Assembly: GCF_010731775.1 (NCBI RefSeq)
Contig: NZ_AP022590.1
Coordinates: 3,224,001-3,288,000, forward strand
Source of the DNA: Mycobacterium mantenii
GTDB taxonomy: Bacteria > Actinomycetota > Actinomycetes > Mycobacteriales > Mycobacteriaceae
Direction: 5' to 3'
Length of the DNA: 64,000 nucleotides
The notes beneath the pieces are model-generated. The model had not been told where the DNA came from. It saw nothing but the letters and a program-made list of their open reading frames with translations, and did no database searches. Below are positions 1 through 8,456 of this stretch, one piece after another (within the stretch, counting starts at the first letter, position 1; every line of letters starts with the position of its first letter). Made by a program: the position numbers and the translations under genes.

Positions 1-1
1 G

Positions 2-154
2 GCCGGCGGCTTCACCCTGGACGGCCTGGGCGGCTGGTTCGTCGACCGCATCGACGGCGACCCGTCGAACGTGATCGGTGTCAGCTTGCCGCTGCTGCGG
101 TCGCTGCTGGGGCGGGTCGGGCTGTCGGTATCCGCACTGTGGGACGCCAACTAG
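2..154 (+). CDS. maf: Maf-family nucleotide pyrophosphatase, C-terminal end only
   Basis: Only the last 50 residues are inside the window, reading from the left edge to the TAG at 152-154. The tail contains the [16 protein letters not shown] stretch typical of the Maf C-terminus, where the family makes its last strand and helix. Maf proteins hydrolyse non-canonical nucleoside triphosphates and were once described as septum-formation inhibitors. In M. tuberculosis the orthologue (Rv3282) lies directly upstream of sseA, as here, which supports the call. Nothing can be said about its start or catalytic residues. Confidence 0.85.
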   Translation, partial: AGGFTLDGLGGWFVDRIDGDPSNVIGVSLPLLRSLLGRVGLSVSALWDAN

Positions 155-163
155 CCCTGACGG

Positions 164-169
164 TAGGCT
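164..169 (+). promoter_or_regulatory. Probable -10 element of a leaderless sseA transcript
   Basis: TAGGCT fits the mycobacterial TANNNT -10 consensus and ends 7 bases before the GTG of sseA. That spacing puts the transcription start at or next to the start codon, as in leaderless mycobacterial mRNAs. No Shine-Dalgarno sequence precedes the GTG, which agrees. Confidence 0.5.
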
Positions 170-176
170 CGGCAGC

Positions 177-1067
177 GTGGCATTACCACCCGATCCAAGC
201 CCGACATTGTCGGCTTACGCCCACCCCGAGCGACTGGTCACCGCCGACTGGCTGTCCGCCCACCAAGGCACCCCCGGTCTGGCGATCGTCGAATCCGACG
301 AGGACGTTCTGCTCTACGACGTCGGTCACATCCCCGGCGCGGTGAAGGTCGACTGGCACACCGACCTCAACGACCCCCGGGTCCGCGATTACATCGACGG
401 GGCGCAGTTCGCGGAGTTGATGGACCGCAAGGGCATCGCCCGCGACGACACCGTCGTGATCTACGGCGACAAGAGCAACTGGTGGGCGGCGTACGCGCTG
501 TGGGTGTTCACGCTGTTCGGCCACCCCGACGTGCGGCTGCTCAACGGCGGCCGTGACCTGTGGCTGGCCGAGCGCCGGGAGACCACGCTGGACGTCCCCA
601 CCAAGACGTCCAGCGGCTACCCCGTCGTCACCCGCAACGACGAACCCATCCGCGCCTTCAAGGACGACGTGCTGGGCATCCTCGGCAGCCAGCCGCTGAT
701 CGACGTGCGCTCGCCGGACGAGTACACCGGCAAGCGCACGCACATGCCCGACTACCCCGAGGAAGGCGTGCTGCGCGGCGGCCACATCCCCACCGCGCGG
801 TCGATCCCGTGGGCCAAGGCGGTCGACGAGAGCGGCCGGTTCCGCAGCCGCGAGGAGCTCGAGGAGCTCTACGGCTTCATCGAGCCGGACGACAAGACCG
901 TCGTGTACTGCCGGATCGGCGAGCGGTCCAGCCACACCTGGTTCGTGCTGACGCATCTGCTCGGCAAGCCCGGGGTGCGCAACTACGACGGATCGTGGAC
1001 GGAGTGGGGCAACACCGTGCGCACGCCGATCGTGGCGGGTGAAGAACCGGGCGCCGTTCCGGTCTGA
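177..1067 (+). CDS. sseA: Thiosulfate/3-mercaptopyruvate sulfurtransferase SseA
   Basis: A tandem-rhodanese sulfurtransferase of 296 residues, close to the 297 of M. tuberculosis Rv3283. The N-terminal rhodanese domain covers roughly residues 20-130 ([11 protein letters not shown], then NGGRDLW) and lacks the cysteine. The C-terminal domain carries the active-site loop [11 protein letters not shown] near residue 245, whose Cys holds the persulfide. It moves sulfane sulfur from thiosulfate or mercaptopyruvate to an acceptor in the cytoplasm. The open frame extends upstream to about 78, but that part overlaps maf. The GTG at 177 gives the family length and sits 7 bases after a TAGGCT -10, so I chose it. 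A SufE-like gene starts 10 bases after the stop, so sulfur delivery to that protein is plausible but inferred. Confidence 0.93.
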   Translation: MALPPDPSPTLSAYAHPERLVTADWLSAHQGTPGLAIVESDEDVLLYDVGHIPGAVKVDWHTDLNDPRVRDYIDGAQFAELMDRKGIARDDTVVIYGDKSNWWAAYALWVFTLFGHPDVRLLNGGRDLWLAERRETTLDVPTKTSSGYPVVTRNDEPIRAFKDDVLGILGSQPLIDVRSPDEYTGKRTHMPDYPEEGVLRGGHIPTARSIPWAKAVDESGRFRSREELEELYGFIEPDDKTVVYCRIGERSSHTWFVLTHLLGKPGVRNYDGSWTEWGNTVRTPIVAGEEPGAVPV

Positions 1068-1077
1068 TGGAGCCGCG

Positions 1078-1500
1078 ATGACTCTGCCCGCTCCCCTGGC
1101 CGAGGTGGTGTCCGACTTCGCCGAAGTCGAGGGCCAGGACAAACTGGCCCTGCTGCTGGAATTCGCCAACGAGCTTCCGGCCCTGCCGCCCGACCTCCAA
1201 GAGGCGGCCATGGAACCGGTGCCCGAATGCCAGACCCCGCTGTTCCTGCATGTCGACGCCAGCGACCCCGACCGGGTGCGGCTGCACTTCAGCGCACCCG
1301 CCGAATCGCCGACCACGCGGGGGTTCGCGTCGATCCTCGCCGCCGGCCTCGACGAACAGCCCGCCGCCGACATCTTGGCGGTGCCCGAGGATTTCTACAC
1401 CGACCTCGGGCTGGCCGCGCTGATCAGCCCGCTGCGGTTGCGCGGCTTGTCGGCGATGCTCGCCCGGATCAAACGGCGGCTGCGAGCTACCGCCGAGTAA
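1078..1500 (+). CDS. SufE-like sulfur acceptor protein
   Basis: A 140-residue SufE-family protein corresponding to Rv3284. The fold signature runs from [18 protein letters not shown] at the N-terminus to the conserved cysteine in [13 protein letters not shown] (about residue 52), which in SufE accepts persulfide from a cysteine desulfurase. The C-terminal half has the usual [14 protein letters not shown] helix. The ATG at 1078 was preferred over the in-frame codon at 1039 because the earlier start would lie inside sseA. The gene is 10 bases from sseA, so the two are probably co-transcribed. Inference: the pair handles sulfur transfer for Fe-S assembly or cofactor sulfuration. Confidence 0.85.
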   Translation: MTLPAPLAEVVSDFAEVEGQDKLALLLEFANELPALPPDLQEAAMEPVPECQTPLFLHVDASDPDRVRLHFSAPAESPTTRGFASILAAGLDEQPAADILAVPEDFYTDLGLAALISPLRLRGLSAMLARIKRRLRATAE

Positions 1501-1545
1501 ACCCCGAATTGCGACACCGCTCGTCGGGCTGAACGGCGCGGCGCT

Positions 1546-1551
1546 TAGACT
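1546..1551 (+). promoter_or_regulatory. Candidate -10 for accA3
   Basis: TAGACT matches TANNNT and lies about 80 bases upstream of the accA3 GTG, giving a leader of roughly 70 bases. The leader ends with a strong AGGAGG Shine-Dalgarno (1621-1626) 4 bases before the start. The rest of the 1501-1630 gap holds only short A/T-rich repeats around AGAAATTCTC. No -35 stands out. Confidence 0.35.
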
Positions 1552-1630
1552 TCCCGTGAACTCGTTGTAAGAAATTCTCTTAAAGACGCACGCAGAGAAC
1601 TCTCTGCAGATAGGCCAAACAGGAGGCGCA

Positions 1631-3427
<1,797 letters not shown>

Positions 3428-3513
3428 CGCGGGCGCACAGATTTCACCGACAAGTTGTAGGGCCCGGCTACCGCGAGTAGGGTTGCGGTCAAGGTTGAGT
3501 TCACAGCCGCCGG

Positions 3514-3586
3514 GGATACGTCAATGACGTGGGGGGTAGGCGGAATTCCCTCCTTCTCAGACCTCTTTCACGTAGCTGACGTATCC
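3514..3586 (+). promoter_or_regulatory. TGACGT palindrome and inverted-repeat cluster upstream of the STAS gene
   Basis: ACGTCAATGACGT at 3518-3530 is a perfect 13-base palindrome. GGATACGTCA at 3514-3523 is repeated in exact reverse complement as TGACGTATCC at 3577-3586. Three TGACGT boxes therefore sit within 73 bases, ending 34 bases before the STAS start codon. The layout suggests an operator for a dimeric regulator, but no binding protein can be named. Confidence 0.4.
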
Positions 3587-3620
3587 GCAGCATTATTTCC
3601 TGAATGGGATGGAGTCAGCG

Positions 3621-4037
3621 ATGTCTGTGGCCCAATCCTGGCAGCGAAGCCGCACAGCACAATTCACCGCCCGTTGGGGCCCGACGGGCACCCTGATCAC
3701 GGTCGACGGTGAGCTCGACGCTGCCAACGCCGATCAACTCGCCGCATATGTGCGGCAGGGCACCAGCCGCTCCCGGCGGTTGATCCTTGACCTGCGCGGC
3801 CTGAAATTCATTGGTACCGCGGGCTTTTCGGCGCTGCACCGGATCAATGTGGCATGCTCGGGCGCCCAGGTGTCCTGGGCGATGGCGCCGAGCCCGGCCG
3901 TGGCCAGGTTGCTGCGCGTCTGCGATCCGGACGCAACCCTGCCGGTGACGACGCCGAAGGACGAACCGCTGCTGGAACCGCTGTGGGTCGAAGAAGAGCC
4001 GCGCCTGCTACTGCAACTGGTCCCGGAGCCGAGTTAG
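3621..4037 (+). CDS. STAS-domain protein, anti-anti-sigma-factor type
   Basis: A 138-residue single STAS domain. The core reads LITVDGELDAANADQLAAYV followed by LILDLRGLKFIGTAGFSAL. In SpoIIAA/RsbV-type regulators the last motif is usually FxDSSG, with the first Ser phosphorylated by the anti-sigma kinase. Here it is FIGTAG: the Asp is Gly, the first Ser is Thr and the second is Ala. I chose the ATG at 3621 over the one at 3609 because GGAG (3611-3614) is spaced correctly for it. The gene converges on sigF with a 30-base 3' overlap, so a role in freeing SigF from RsbW is likely but inferred. The last 35 residues are acidic and family-variable. Confidence 0.85.
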   Translation: MSVAQSWQRSRTAQFTARWGPTGTLITVDGELDAANADQLAAYVRQGTSRSRRLILDLRGLKFIGTAGFSALHRINVACSGAQVSWAMAPSPAVARLLRVCDPDATLPVTTPKDEPLLEPLWVEEEPRLLLQLVPEPS

Positions 4038-4796
4038 CGACTTCGCCAGCAGCCGCGACACGTGCATCTGGGAGATGCCGACCCGCTCGGCGATCTGGGT
4101 CTGCGTCATCGACTCGAAGAATCGCAGCACCAACACCGTCCGCTCCCGCTCGGGCAGCGCCTCGAGCAGTGGACGCAGCGATTCCTGATCCTCGATGCGG
4201 TCCAGTCCGGTGTCGACGTCGCCGAGGGTGTCCGCGATGGCGCGGGCTTCCTCTTCCTCGCCACCGCCACCGCTGTCGATGGACAAGGTGTTGTAGGAAC
4301 TGCCGGCCACCAGGCCCTCGACCACCTCTTCCCGATCCATGTCGAGCTCCGCGGCGAGTTCGGTCGCGGTGGGCGCCCGGCCCAGCCGTTGCGACAGTTC
4401 GGCGGTGGCGGTGCCCAGCCGCAGGTGCAGCTCCTTGAGCCGCCGCGGAACCTTGACCGACCAGCTGTTGTCGCGGAAGTGGCGCCGGACCTCGCCCATG
4501 ATCGTGGGCACCGCGAACGAGACGAAGTCCGAGCCGGCGTTGACGTCGAAACGGACCACCGCGTTGACCAAGCCGACCCGCGCCACCTGAACCAGGTCGT
4601 CGCGCGGTTCGCCGCGTCCCTCGAAGCGGCGCGCGATGTGGTCGGCGAGCGGCAGACAACGCTCGACGATTTTGTCCTGTTGACGCTGGAATTCCATGGA
4701 GTCGGGTGTGGCACGGGCCAACTCACGGAACATGTCCGGGACATCGGCGTATTCGTTCGGCCGTGAAACCGAACCGCCGGCAGCTCGCGCTGTCAC
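4008..4796 (-). CDS. sigF: Alternative RNA polymerase sigma factor SigF
   Basis: 262 residues, matching Rv3286c (261). Region 2 includes QVARVGLVNAVVRFD and FVSFAVPTIMGEVRRHFRD, the -10 recognition part. Region 4 ends with the helix-turn-helix MTQTQIAERVGISQMHVSRLLAKSL. SigF is the SigB-like stress and stationary-phase sigma factor of mycobacteria and controls cell-envelope and surface genes. Its GTG start overlaps the rsbW stop in a GTGA arrangement, implying translational coupling. Its 3' end overlaps the convergent STAS gene by 30 bases. A SigF-type promoter at 5478-5503 upstream of rsbW indicates positive autoregulation. Confidence 0.96.
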   Translation of the reverse strand: MTARAAGGSVSRPNEYADVPDMFRELARATPDSMEFQRQQDKIVERCLPLADHIARRFEGRGEPRDDLVQVARVGLVNAVVRFDVNAGSDFVSFAVPTIMGEVRRHFRDNSWSVKVPRRLKELHLRLGTATAELSQRLGRAPTATELAAELDMDREEVVEGLVAGSSYNTLSIDSGGGGEEEEARAIADTLGDVDTGLDRIEDQESLRPLLEALPERERTVLVLRFFESMTQTQIAERVGISQMHVSRLLAKSLTRLRDQLQ

Positions 4797-5230
4797 CTGC
4801 TGGAGGCCGCCCGTCGCGCCGTCAGCGTGATGCCGAAAACACTGCCGGCTTCATTGGGTTCGCGACCGTCATGGAAGGTCTGGACGTCGTCGGCCAGTGA
4901 CGTCAGCACATGCCAGCTGAAGCTGCCGGGCGCCACGACGTCGTGGGTGTCGCACGCCGCGGAGGCTTCCACCACCAATTGGTCGTCTTGCGGGTCGACC
5001 ACGACGATCAACGTCGCGTGGGGGGTGGCCGAACGAATCAACCGGGTGCACACTTCATCGACCGCGAGCCGCAGGTCCGCCACCGCATCGAAATCCAGAT
5101 CCTCGAAGGTGCCGATGGCACCAACCAGGGTGCGCAGCATCGCGAGGTTCTCCAGGCGCGCGGCAACGTGAAGTTCGACGGCGCGGTGGCCGCGCGGACG
5201 CTTGTCAGCGCGCTTTCCAGCATCGTTCAT
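4793..5230 (-). CDS. rsbW: Anti-sigma-F factor RsbW (UsfX)
   Basis: 145 residues, the same length as M. tuberculosis UsfX (Rv3287c). It is a GHKL/HATPase-type small protein that sequesters SigF. The N-box region reads LRLAVDEVCTRLI: the Glu is kept, but the Asn four residues later that coordinates Mg2+ in SpoIIAB is an Arg. The G-box is weak (APGSFSWHVLTSLADDV). I took the ATG at 5230 because GGGAGA lies just upstream and the length matches. An in-frame ATG at 5311 would add 27 residues with no family support. The stop overlaps the sigF start (GTGA). Missing kinase residues suggest binding control without classical phosphorylation; this is inference. Confidence 0.92.
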   Translation of the reverse strand: MNDAGKRADKRPRGHRAVELHVAARLENLAMLRTLVGAIGTFEDLDFDAVADLRLAVDEVCTRLIRSATPHATLIVVVDPQDDQLVVEASAACDTHDVVAPGSFSWHVLTSLADDVQTFHDGREPNEAGSVFGITLTARRAASSR

Positions 5231-5477
5231 ATGGTCTCCCGGCAATGATTGACTGACACCACTACTGCCTCGCAGTCCGCCGTGGACCTCGCGCTCGAGC
5301 CGGTCAGTCATGATCGCCGCCGGGTATTCCGCCCGCCATCGCCGGGGTCACGCTGGTCATATTCGTAGTCGTCGCAGTAGTAGGCATCTTTATGTCGGTG
5401 TGTTCGTGGTGCTGTGCCCCATGATGGGGTGACCACGCTAACGCAACCGTTCCGGCACTCATCATGGTGCAAACCTG

Positions 5478-5503
5478 ATACCCACAACTTCACACCGGTA
5501 ACC
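5478..5503 (-). promoter_or_regulatory. SigF-type promoter for rsbW-sigF
   Basis: On the minus strand GGTTA is followed after 15 bases by GGGTAT, close to the mycobacterial SigF consensus of GGTTT/GTTT, 15-17 bases, GGGTAT. The start point would lie near 5470, giving a leader of about 240 bases before rsbW. The stretch 5231-5600 contains no convincing gene. Autoregulation of this operon by SigF is established in M. tuberculosis. Confidence 0.65.
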
Positions 5504-5600
5504 TAGCAATTGGCTTTCATGCGCAATTTCACACGCCCGGCGTCGGGGCAGGTCACCCGCCAAAAAGCCACGCCAGAGATCGGCCGATTGGCGACCAGGC

Positions 5601-5912
5601 CTAGCTGGCCGGCCGTTGCCGGTGCACCTCGGGGTGTTCGGTGTACCAGCGATCAGCGATCCTGCGAATCCTGCGGTGCTCCACCGCGAGCCAGGCCAGC
5701 CCCAGCACCGTGGCGATGACCGCGATGACGCCCGCGGTCACGCCCACGTGGTGATGTCCGCTGGCGAAGGCCGACAGACTGCCACAGGCGCCGATCACGC
5801 CGACGACGACTAAGAGGTACCCGGGCCAGAGCAGGACGTCGATCAGCGACTCGCCGGCGAGCGGTCGCGTTGTCCTCAGATGGTCGACGGGGTCGTGATA
5901 GGTGTCTCCCAT
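5601..5912 (-). CDS. usfY: UsfY-family membrane protein of the SigF locus
   Basis: 103 residues of the UsfY family (Rv3288c), which is known by position and SigF dependence but has no proven biochemical role. A soluble N-terminus (GDTYHDPVDHLRTTRPLAGES) is followed by two membrane segments, about residues 28-48 (LLWPGYLLVVVGVIGACGSL) and 56-77 (VGVTAGVIAVIATVLGLAWLA). A charged tail, EHRRIRRIADRWYTEHPEV, ends the protein. The ATG has GAGGAG upstream. It lies 47 bases downstream of the next membrane-protein gene on the same strand, so the two likely form a unit read from the SigF-type promoter at 6524-6549. Confidence 0.88.
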   Translation of the reverse strand: MGDTYHDPVDHLRTTRPLAGESLIDVLLWPGYLLVVVGVIGACGSLSAFASGHHHVGVTAGVIAVIATVLGLAWLAVEHRRIRRIADRWYTEHPEVHRQRPAS

Positions 5913-5959
5913 AGCTGCTCCTCACCGCATCATCAACGTTAGATCGCGGGAGCACAAAC

Positions 5960-6343
5960 CTAAAGAGCCAGTACCGGACCGGCGATCGGGGCGACACCCA
6001 TGGCGACCATCAGCGCCATCGCGGTCAGGAGAAACCAGCCCGCGCCGTGCCATCCCCACCAGGTCCCCCGGGCCTTCCACACCAGATAGGTGCGCACGAA
6101 CGCCCAGATGCCGGCGCCGAGTGCGATGAGCGGACCCCCGAACGCCAACAGGGTGCGCTGCGGCGGACCGCACGCCACCGTGTCCACGCCCACCCCCGGG
6201 CAGGTACTCACCCACACGGCGGCGATCAACAGGAAGCCGACGGCGGCCAGCGTGGACAGGACAGCAAACCGGACGGCGGCGAGCACCTCGCCGTCCTGCT
6301 GGCCCAGGCGGTCACCGCCCGGTCGCTCGTCCGCTTTCTGCAT
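5960..6343 (-). CDS. Small integral membrane protein of the SigF locus (Rv3289c-like)
   Basis: 127 residues, similar in length and position to Rv3289c (125). Three hydrophobic segments are visible: roughly 24-43 (VLSTLAAVGFLLIAAVW), 62-82 (TLLAFGGPLIALGAGIWAFV) and 100-120 (GWFLLTAMALMVAMGVAPI). Two cysteines flank the first loop (STCPGVG and VACGPP), possibly a disulfide outside the membrane. I chose the ATG at 6343, preceded by GGGG at -5, over the upstream in-frame codon at 6403. No function is known. A strong SigF-type promoter lies about 180 bases upstream. Confidence 0.8.
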   Translation of the reverse strand: MQKADERPGGDRLGQQDGEVLAAVRFAVLSTLAAVGFLLIAAVWVSTCPGVGVDTVACGPPQRTLLAFGGPLIALGAGIWAFVRTYLVWKARGTWWGWHGAGWFLLTAMALMVAMGVAPIAGPVLAL

Positions 6344-6523
6344 CGTCCCCACAACCCCTAATGGGCACCGGTTCGGCCCCACCCTAAGTTCATCGCTCGC
6401 CACGTCGCAATGGTTACCGCGCTATGGCATGTCGTCCGGTGGGCCCCCGACGACACCGTCGGCGCCGCGACCCTCCCGGGCGCCAATACCGCGCTGGTAG
6501 CAGCGGAATACGCTCGAAAATAA

Positions 6524-6549
6524 ATACCCGGCGGCAAACCAAAGTAAAC
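6524..6549 (-). promoter_or_regulatory. SigF-type promoter for the membrane-protein/usfY unit
   Basis: Minus strand GTTT, 16 bases, GGGTAT: a very good match to the mycobacterial SigF consensus. It fires leftward toward the genes at 6343 and 5912, with a leader of about 170 bases. It lies in the 228-base gap between the lat stop and the membrane-protein start, where I see no gene. Confidence 0.7.
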
Positions 6550-6571
6550 GAGATCGACGTGAGGTCAAGTG

Positions 6572-7930
6572 CTACCTCAGATCCCGCAGCGCCGCGCGGA
6601 TCGCCCGCAGCGCGGCGTCGATCTCCGCGCGCGAGACGCTCAGCGCCGGGCGGAACCGGACACCGTCGCGACCCGACGGCAGCACGATGACCGCGCGGCG
6701 CCACAGCCGGCGGATCAGCTCGTCGCGGTCGGCGGCGGTCGGCAGGCTGAACGCACACATCAGGCCGCGGCCACGGGGATCGAGCACCACGCCGGGAAAT
6801 TCGCCTGCGAGCTCCTCGAGGCGTCCGCGCAGGTAGGCACCCTGTTCGGCGGCGCGGTCGAACAGTCCCTCGGCTTCGATCACCTCCAGGATGCGACGGG
6901 CCCGCACCATGTCGGCCAGGTTGCCGCCCCACGTCGAGTTCACCCGCGAGGAGACCGCGAACACGTTGTCGGTGACCTCGTCGACCCGGCGGCCCGCCAT
7001 GACACCGCACACCTGAGTCTTCTTGCCGAACGCCACGGCGTCCGGCTGCACGCCCAATTGCTGGTAGGCCCACGGTGTTCCGGTCAGCCCGCAGCCGGTC
7101 TGCACCTCGTCGAAGATCAGCAAAGCGTCGTATTCGTCGCACAGCGCGCGCATGGCCGCGAAGAACCCGGGCCGGAAGTGACGGTCGCCGCCCTCACCCT
7201 GAATGGGTTCGGCGACGAAGCAGGCGATGTCGTGCGGGTGGGATTCGAAGGCCGCGCGGGCCTGGCGCAGCGACTCGGCTTCGGCCGCCGCCATCCCCGC
7301 CCCGTCCAGGCCGGGCCGGATGAACGGGGCGTCGATGCGTGGCCAGTCGAACTTCGGGAAGCGGGCCACCGTGACCGGCTTGGTGTTGGTCAGCGACAGC
7401 GTGTATCCGCTCCGCCCGTGGAACGCGCCGCTCAGGTGCAGCACCCGGGTGCCCAGCGCCGGGTCGATCCCGCGGGCCTCGTTACGCCGGCTCTTCCAGT
7501 CGAACGCCACCTTGAGCGCGTTCTCCACGGCGAGCGCGCCACCGTCCACGAAGAACAGGTGCGGCAGGGCCGGGTCGCCCAGCACCCGGGCGAAGGTTTC
7601 GACGAAACCGGCCATCGCCACCGAGTACACATCGGAGTTGCTGGGCTTGTTCAGCGCGGCCTGCGCCAGCTCGGCGCGGAAGTCCTGGTCGCCGGCCAGC
7701 GCGGGGTGGTTCATGCCCAGCGCCGAGGAGGCGAAGAAGGTGAACATGTCCAGGTAGCGCCGGCCATCGCGGGCGTCATACAGGTAGGAACCGGTGGACC
7801 GGTCCAGATCGAGCACGAAGTCGAAACCGTCGACCAGAATGCTGCGCGCCAGCACCTCGTGGACCCGGTCGGGCTCGGTGCGCCGACCGGCGCGGGTGCG
7901 GCGTTCCACGGCGGCGGTCATGGCGCCCAT
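6572..7930 (-). CDS. lat: L-lysine epsilon-aminotransferase
   Basis: 452 residues, a class-III PLP aminotransferase matching Rv3290c (449). It transfers the epsilon-amino group of lysine to 2-oxoglutarate, giving 2-aminoadipate 6-semialdehyde, which cyclises to piperideine-6-carboxylate. Visible signatures are ALNKPSNSDVYS (substrate pocket), GAFHGRSGYTLS, LLIFDEVQTGCG with the PLP-binding Asp, and FGKKTQVCG with the Schiff-base Lys near 306. Two in-frame ATGs (7930 and 7921) are both possible; neither has a clear ribosome site. The gene follows lrpA on the same strand and lies back-to-back with the downstream steps hglS and pcd. In M. tuberculosis it is strongly induced in persistence models. 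Confidence 0.96.
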   Translation of the reverse strand: MGAMTAAVERRTRAGRRTEPDRVHEVLARSILVDGFDFVLDLDRSTGSYLYDARDGRRYLDMFTFFASSALGMNHPALAGDQDFRAELAQAALNKPSNSDVYSVAMAGFVETFARVLGDPALPHLFFVDGGALAVENALKVAFDWKSRRNEARGIDPALGTRVLHLSGAFHGRSGYTLSLTNTKPVTVARFPKFDWPRIDAPFIRPGLDGAGMAAAEAESLRQARAAFESHPHDIACFVAEPIQGEGGDRHFRPGFFAAMRALCDEYDALLIFDEVQTGCGLTGTPWAYQQLGVQPDAVAFGKKTQVCGVMAGRRVDEVTDNVFAVSSRVNSTWGGNLADMVRARRILEVIEAEGLFDRAAEQGAYLRGRLEELAGEFPGVVLDPRGRGLMCAFSLPTAADRDELIRRLWRRAVIVLPSGRDGVRFRPALSVSRAEIDAALRAIRAALRDLR

Positions 7931-7973
7931 GGTAGCTGTTTTTTACGGAATCATGAGGCTTGCGCCGTATATT

Positions 7974-8426
7974 TTATGGTATTCGTTGCCGATCAACGTA
8001 AAAAGTATTCAGAATGATGGTGCTTCGCGTCTTGACGTTCGCGGCCGTTCGGATCCGCTGCAGCAGGTCCTCCAGCGCCCGGGCGGATTCGACCCGCACC
8101 AGGAGGACGTAGCTTTCCTCGCCGGCCACCGAGTGACACGATTCGATCTCCTCGATGTGCTCGAGACGGGCGGGCGCATCATCGGGTTGAGAGGGATCCA
8201 GAGGAGTGATGGCCACGAACGCCGACAGCCGATGCCCGACCGCCTCCGGGTCGATGCGCGCCGAGTATCCCGAGATCACGCCGCGCGCCTCGAGCCTGCG
8301 CACCCGCGACTGCACCGCCGAGACCGACAGCCGGGCGCTGGCGGCCAGCTCCGCCAACGTCGCACGGCCGTCGGCGACCAGTTCGCGCACCAGAATCCGG
8401 TCGACATCGTCGAGCGTCTCACTCAT
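7974..8426 (-). CDS. lrpA: Lrp/AsnC-family transcriptional regulator LrpA
   Basis: 150 residues, matching Rv3291c. An N-terminal winged helix-turn-helix (LAELAASARLSVSAVQSRVRRLE, about residues 20-42) is followed by a RAM/ligand domain with CHSVAGEESYVLLVRVES. In M. tuberculosis this protein binds upstream of lat and responds to amino acids including lysine. The 43-base AT-rich gap to lat (7931-7973) has a possible site around CGTATATTTTATGGTATTCG. The divergent hglS-like gene starts only 30 bases away, so the regulator probably controls both directions. The ATG at 8426 is the only sensible start. Confidence 0.93.
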   Translation of the reverse strand: MSETLDDVDRILVRELVADGRATLAELAASARLSVSAVQSRVRRLEARGVISGYSARIDPEAVGHRLSAFVAITPLDPSQPDDAPARLEHIEEIESCHSVAGEESYVLLVRVESARALEDLLQRIRTAANVKTRSTIILNTFYVDRQRIP

Positions 8427-8456
8427 GGCCGGAGACTATCGCAGGAACGGCCGGCC

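Noticed and set aside
5231..5311. Longer RsbW from the ATG at 5311
   Set aside because: The added 27 residues have no family counterpart, and the ATG at 5230 has a good ribosome site and gives exactly the known length.
5308..5493. 61-codon minus-strand frame upstream of rsbW
   Set aside because: Its start lies inside the SigF-type promoter, upstream of the expected transcription start, so it could not be translated from that mRNA. No ribosome site.
7794..8456. Long 5' extension of the HglS-type gene frame
   Set aside because: This part is opposite lrpA and the start of lat; family homology begins just after the GTG at 8457.
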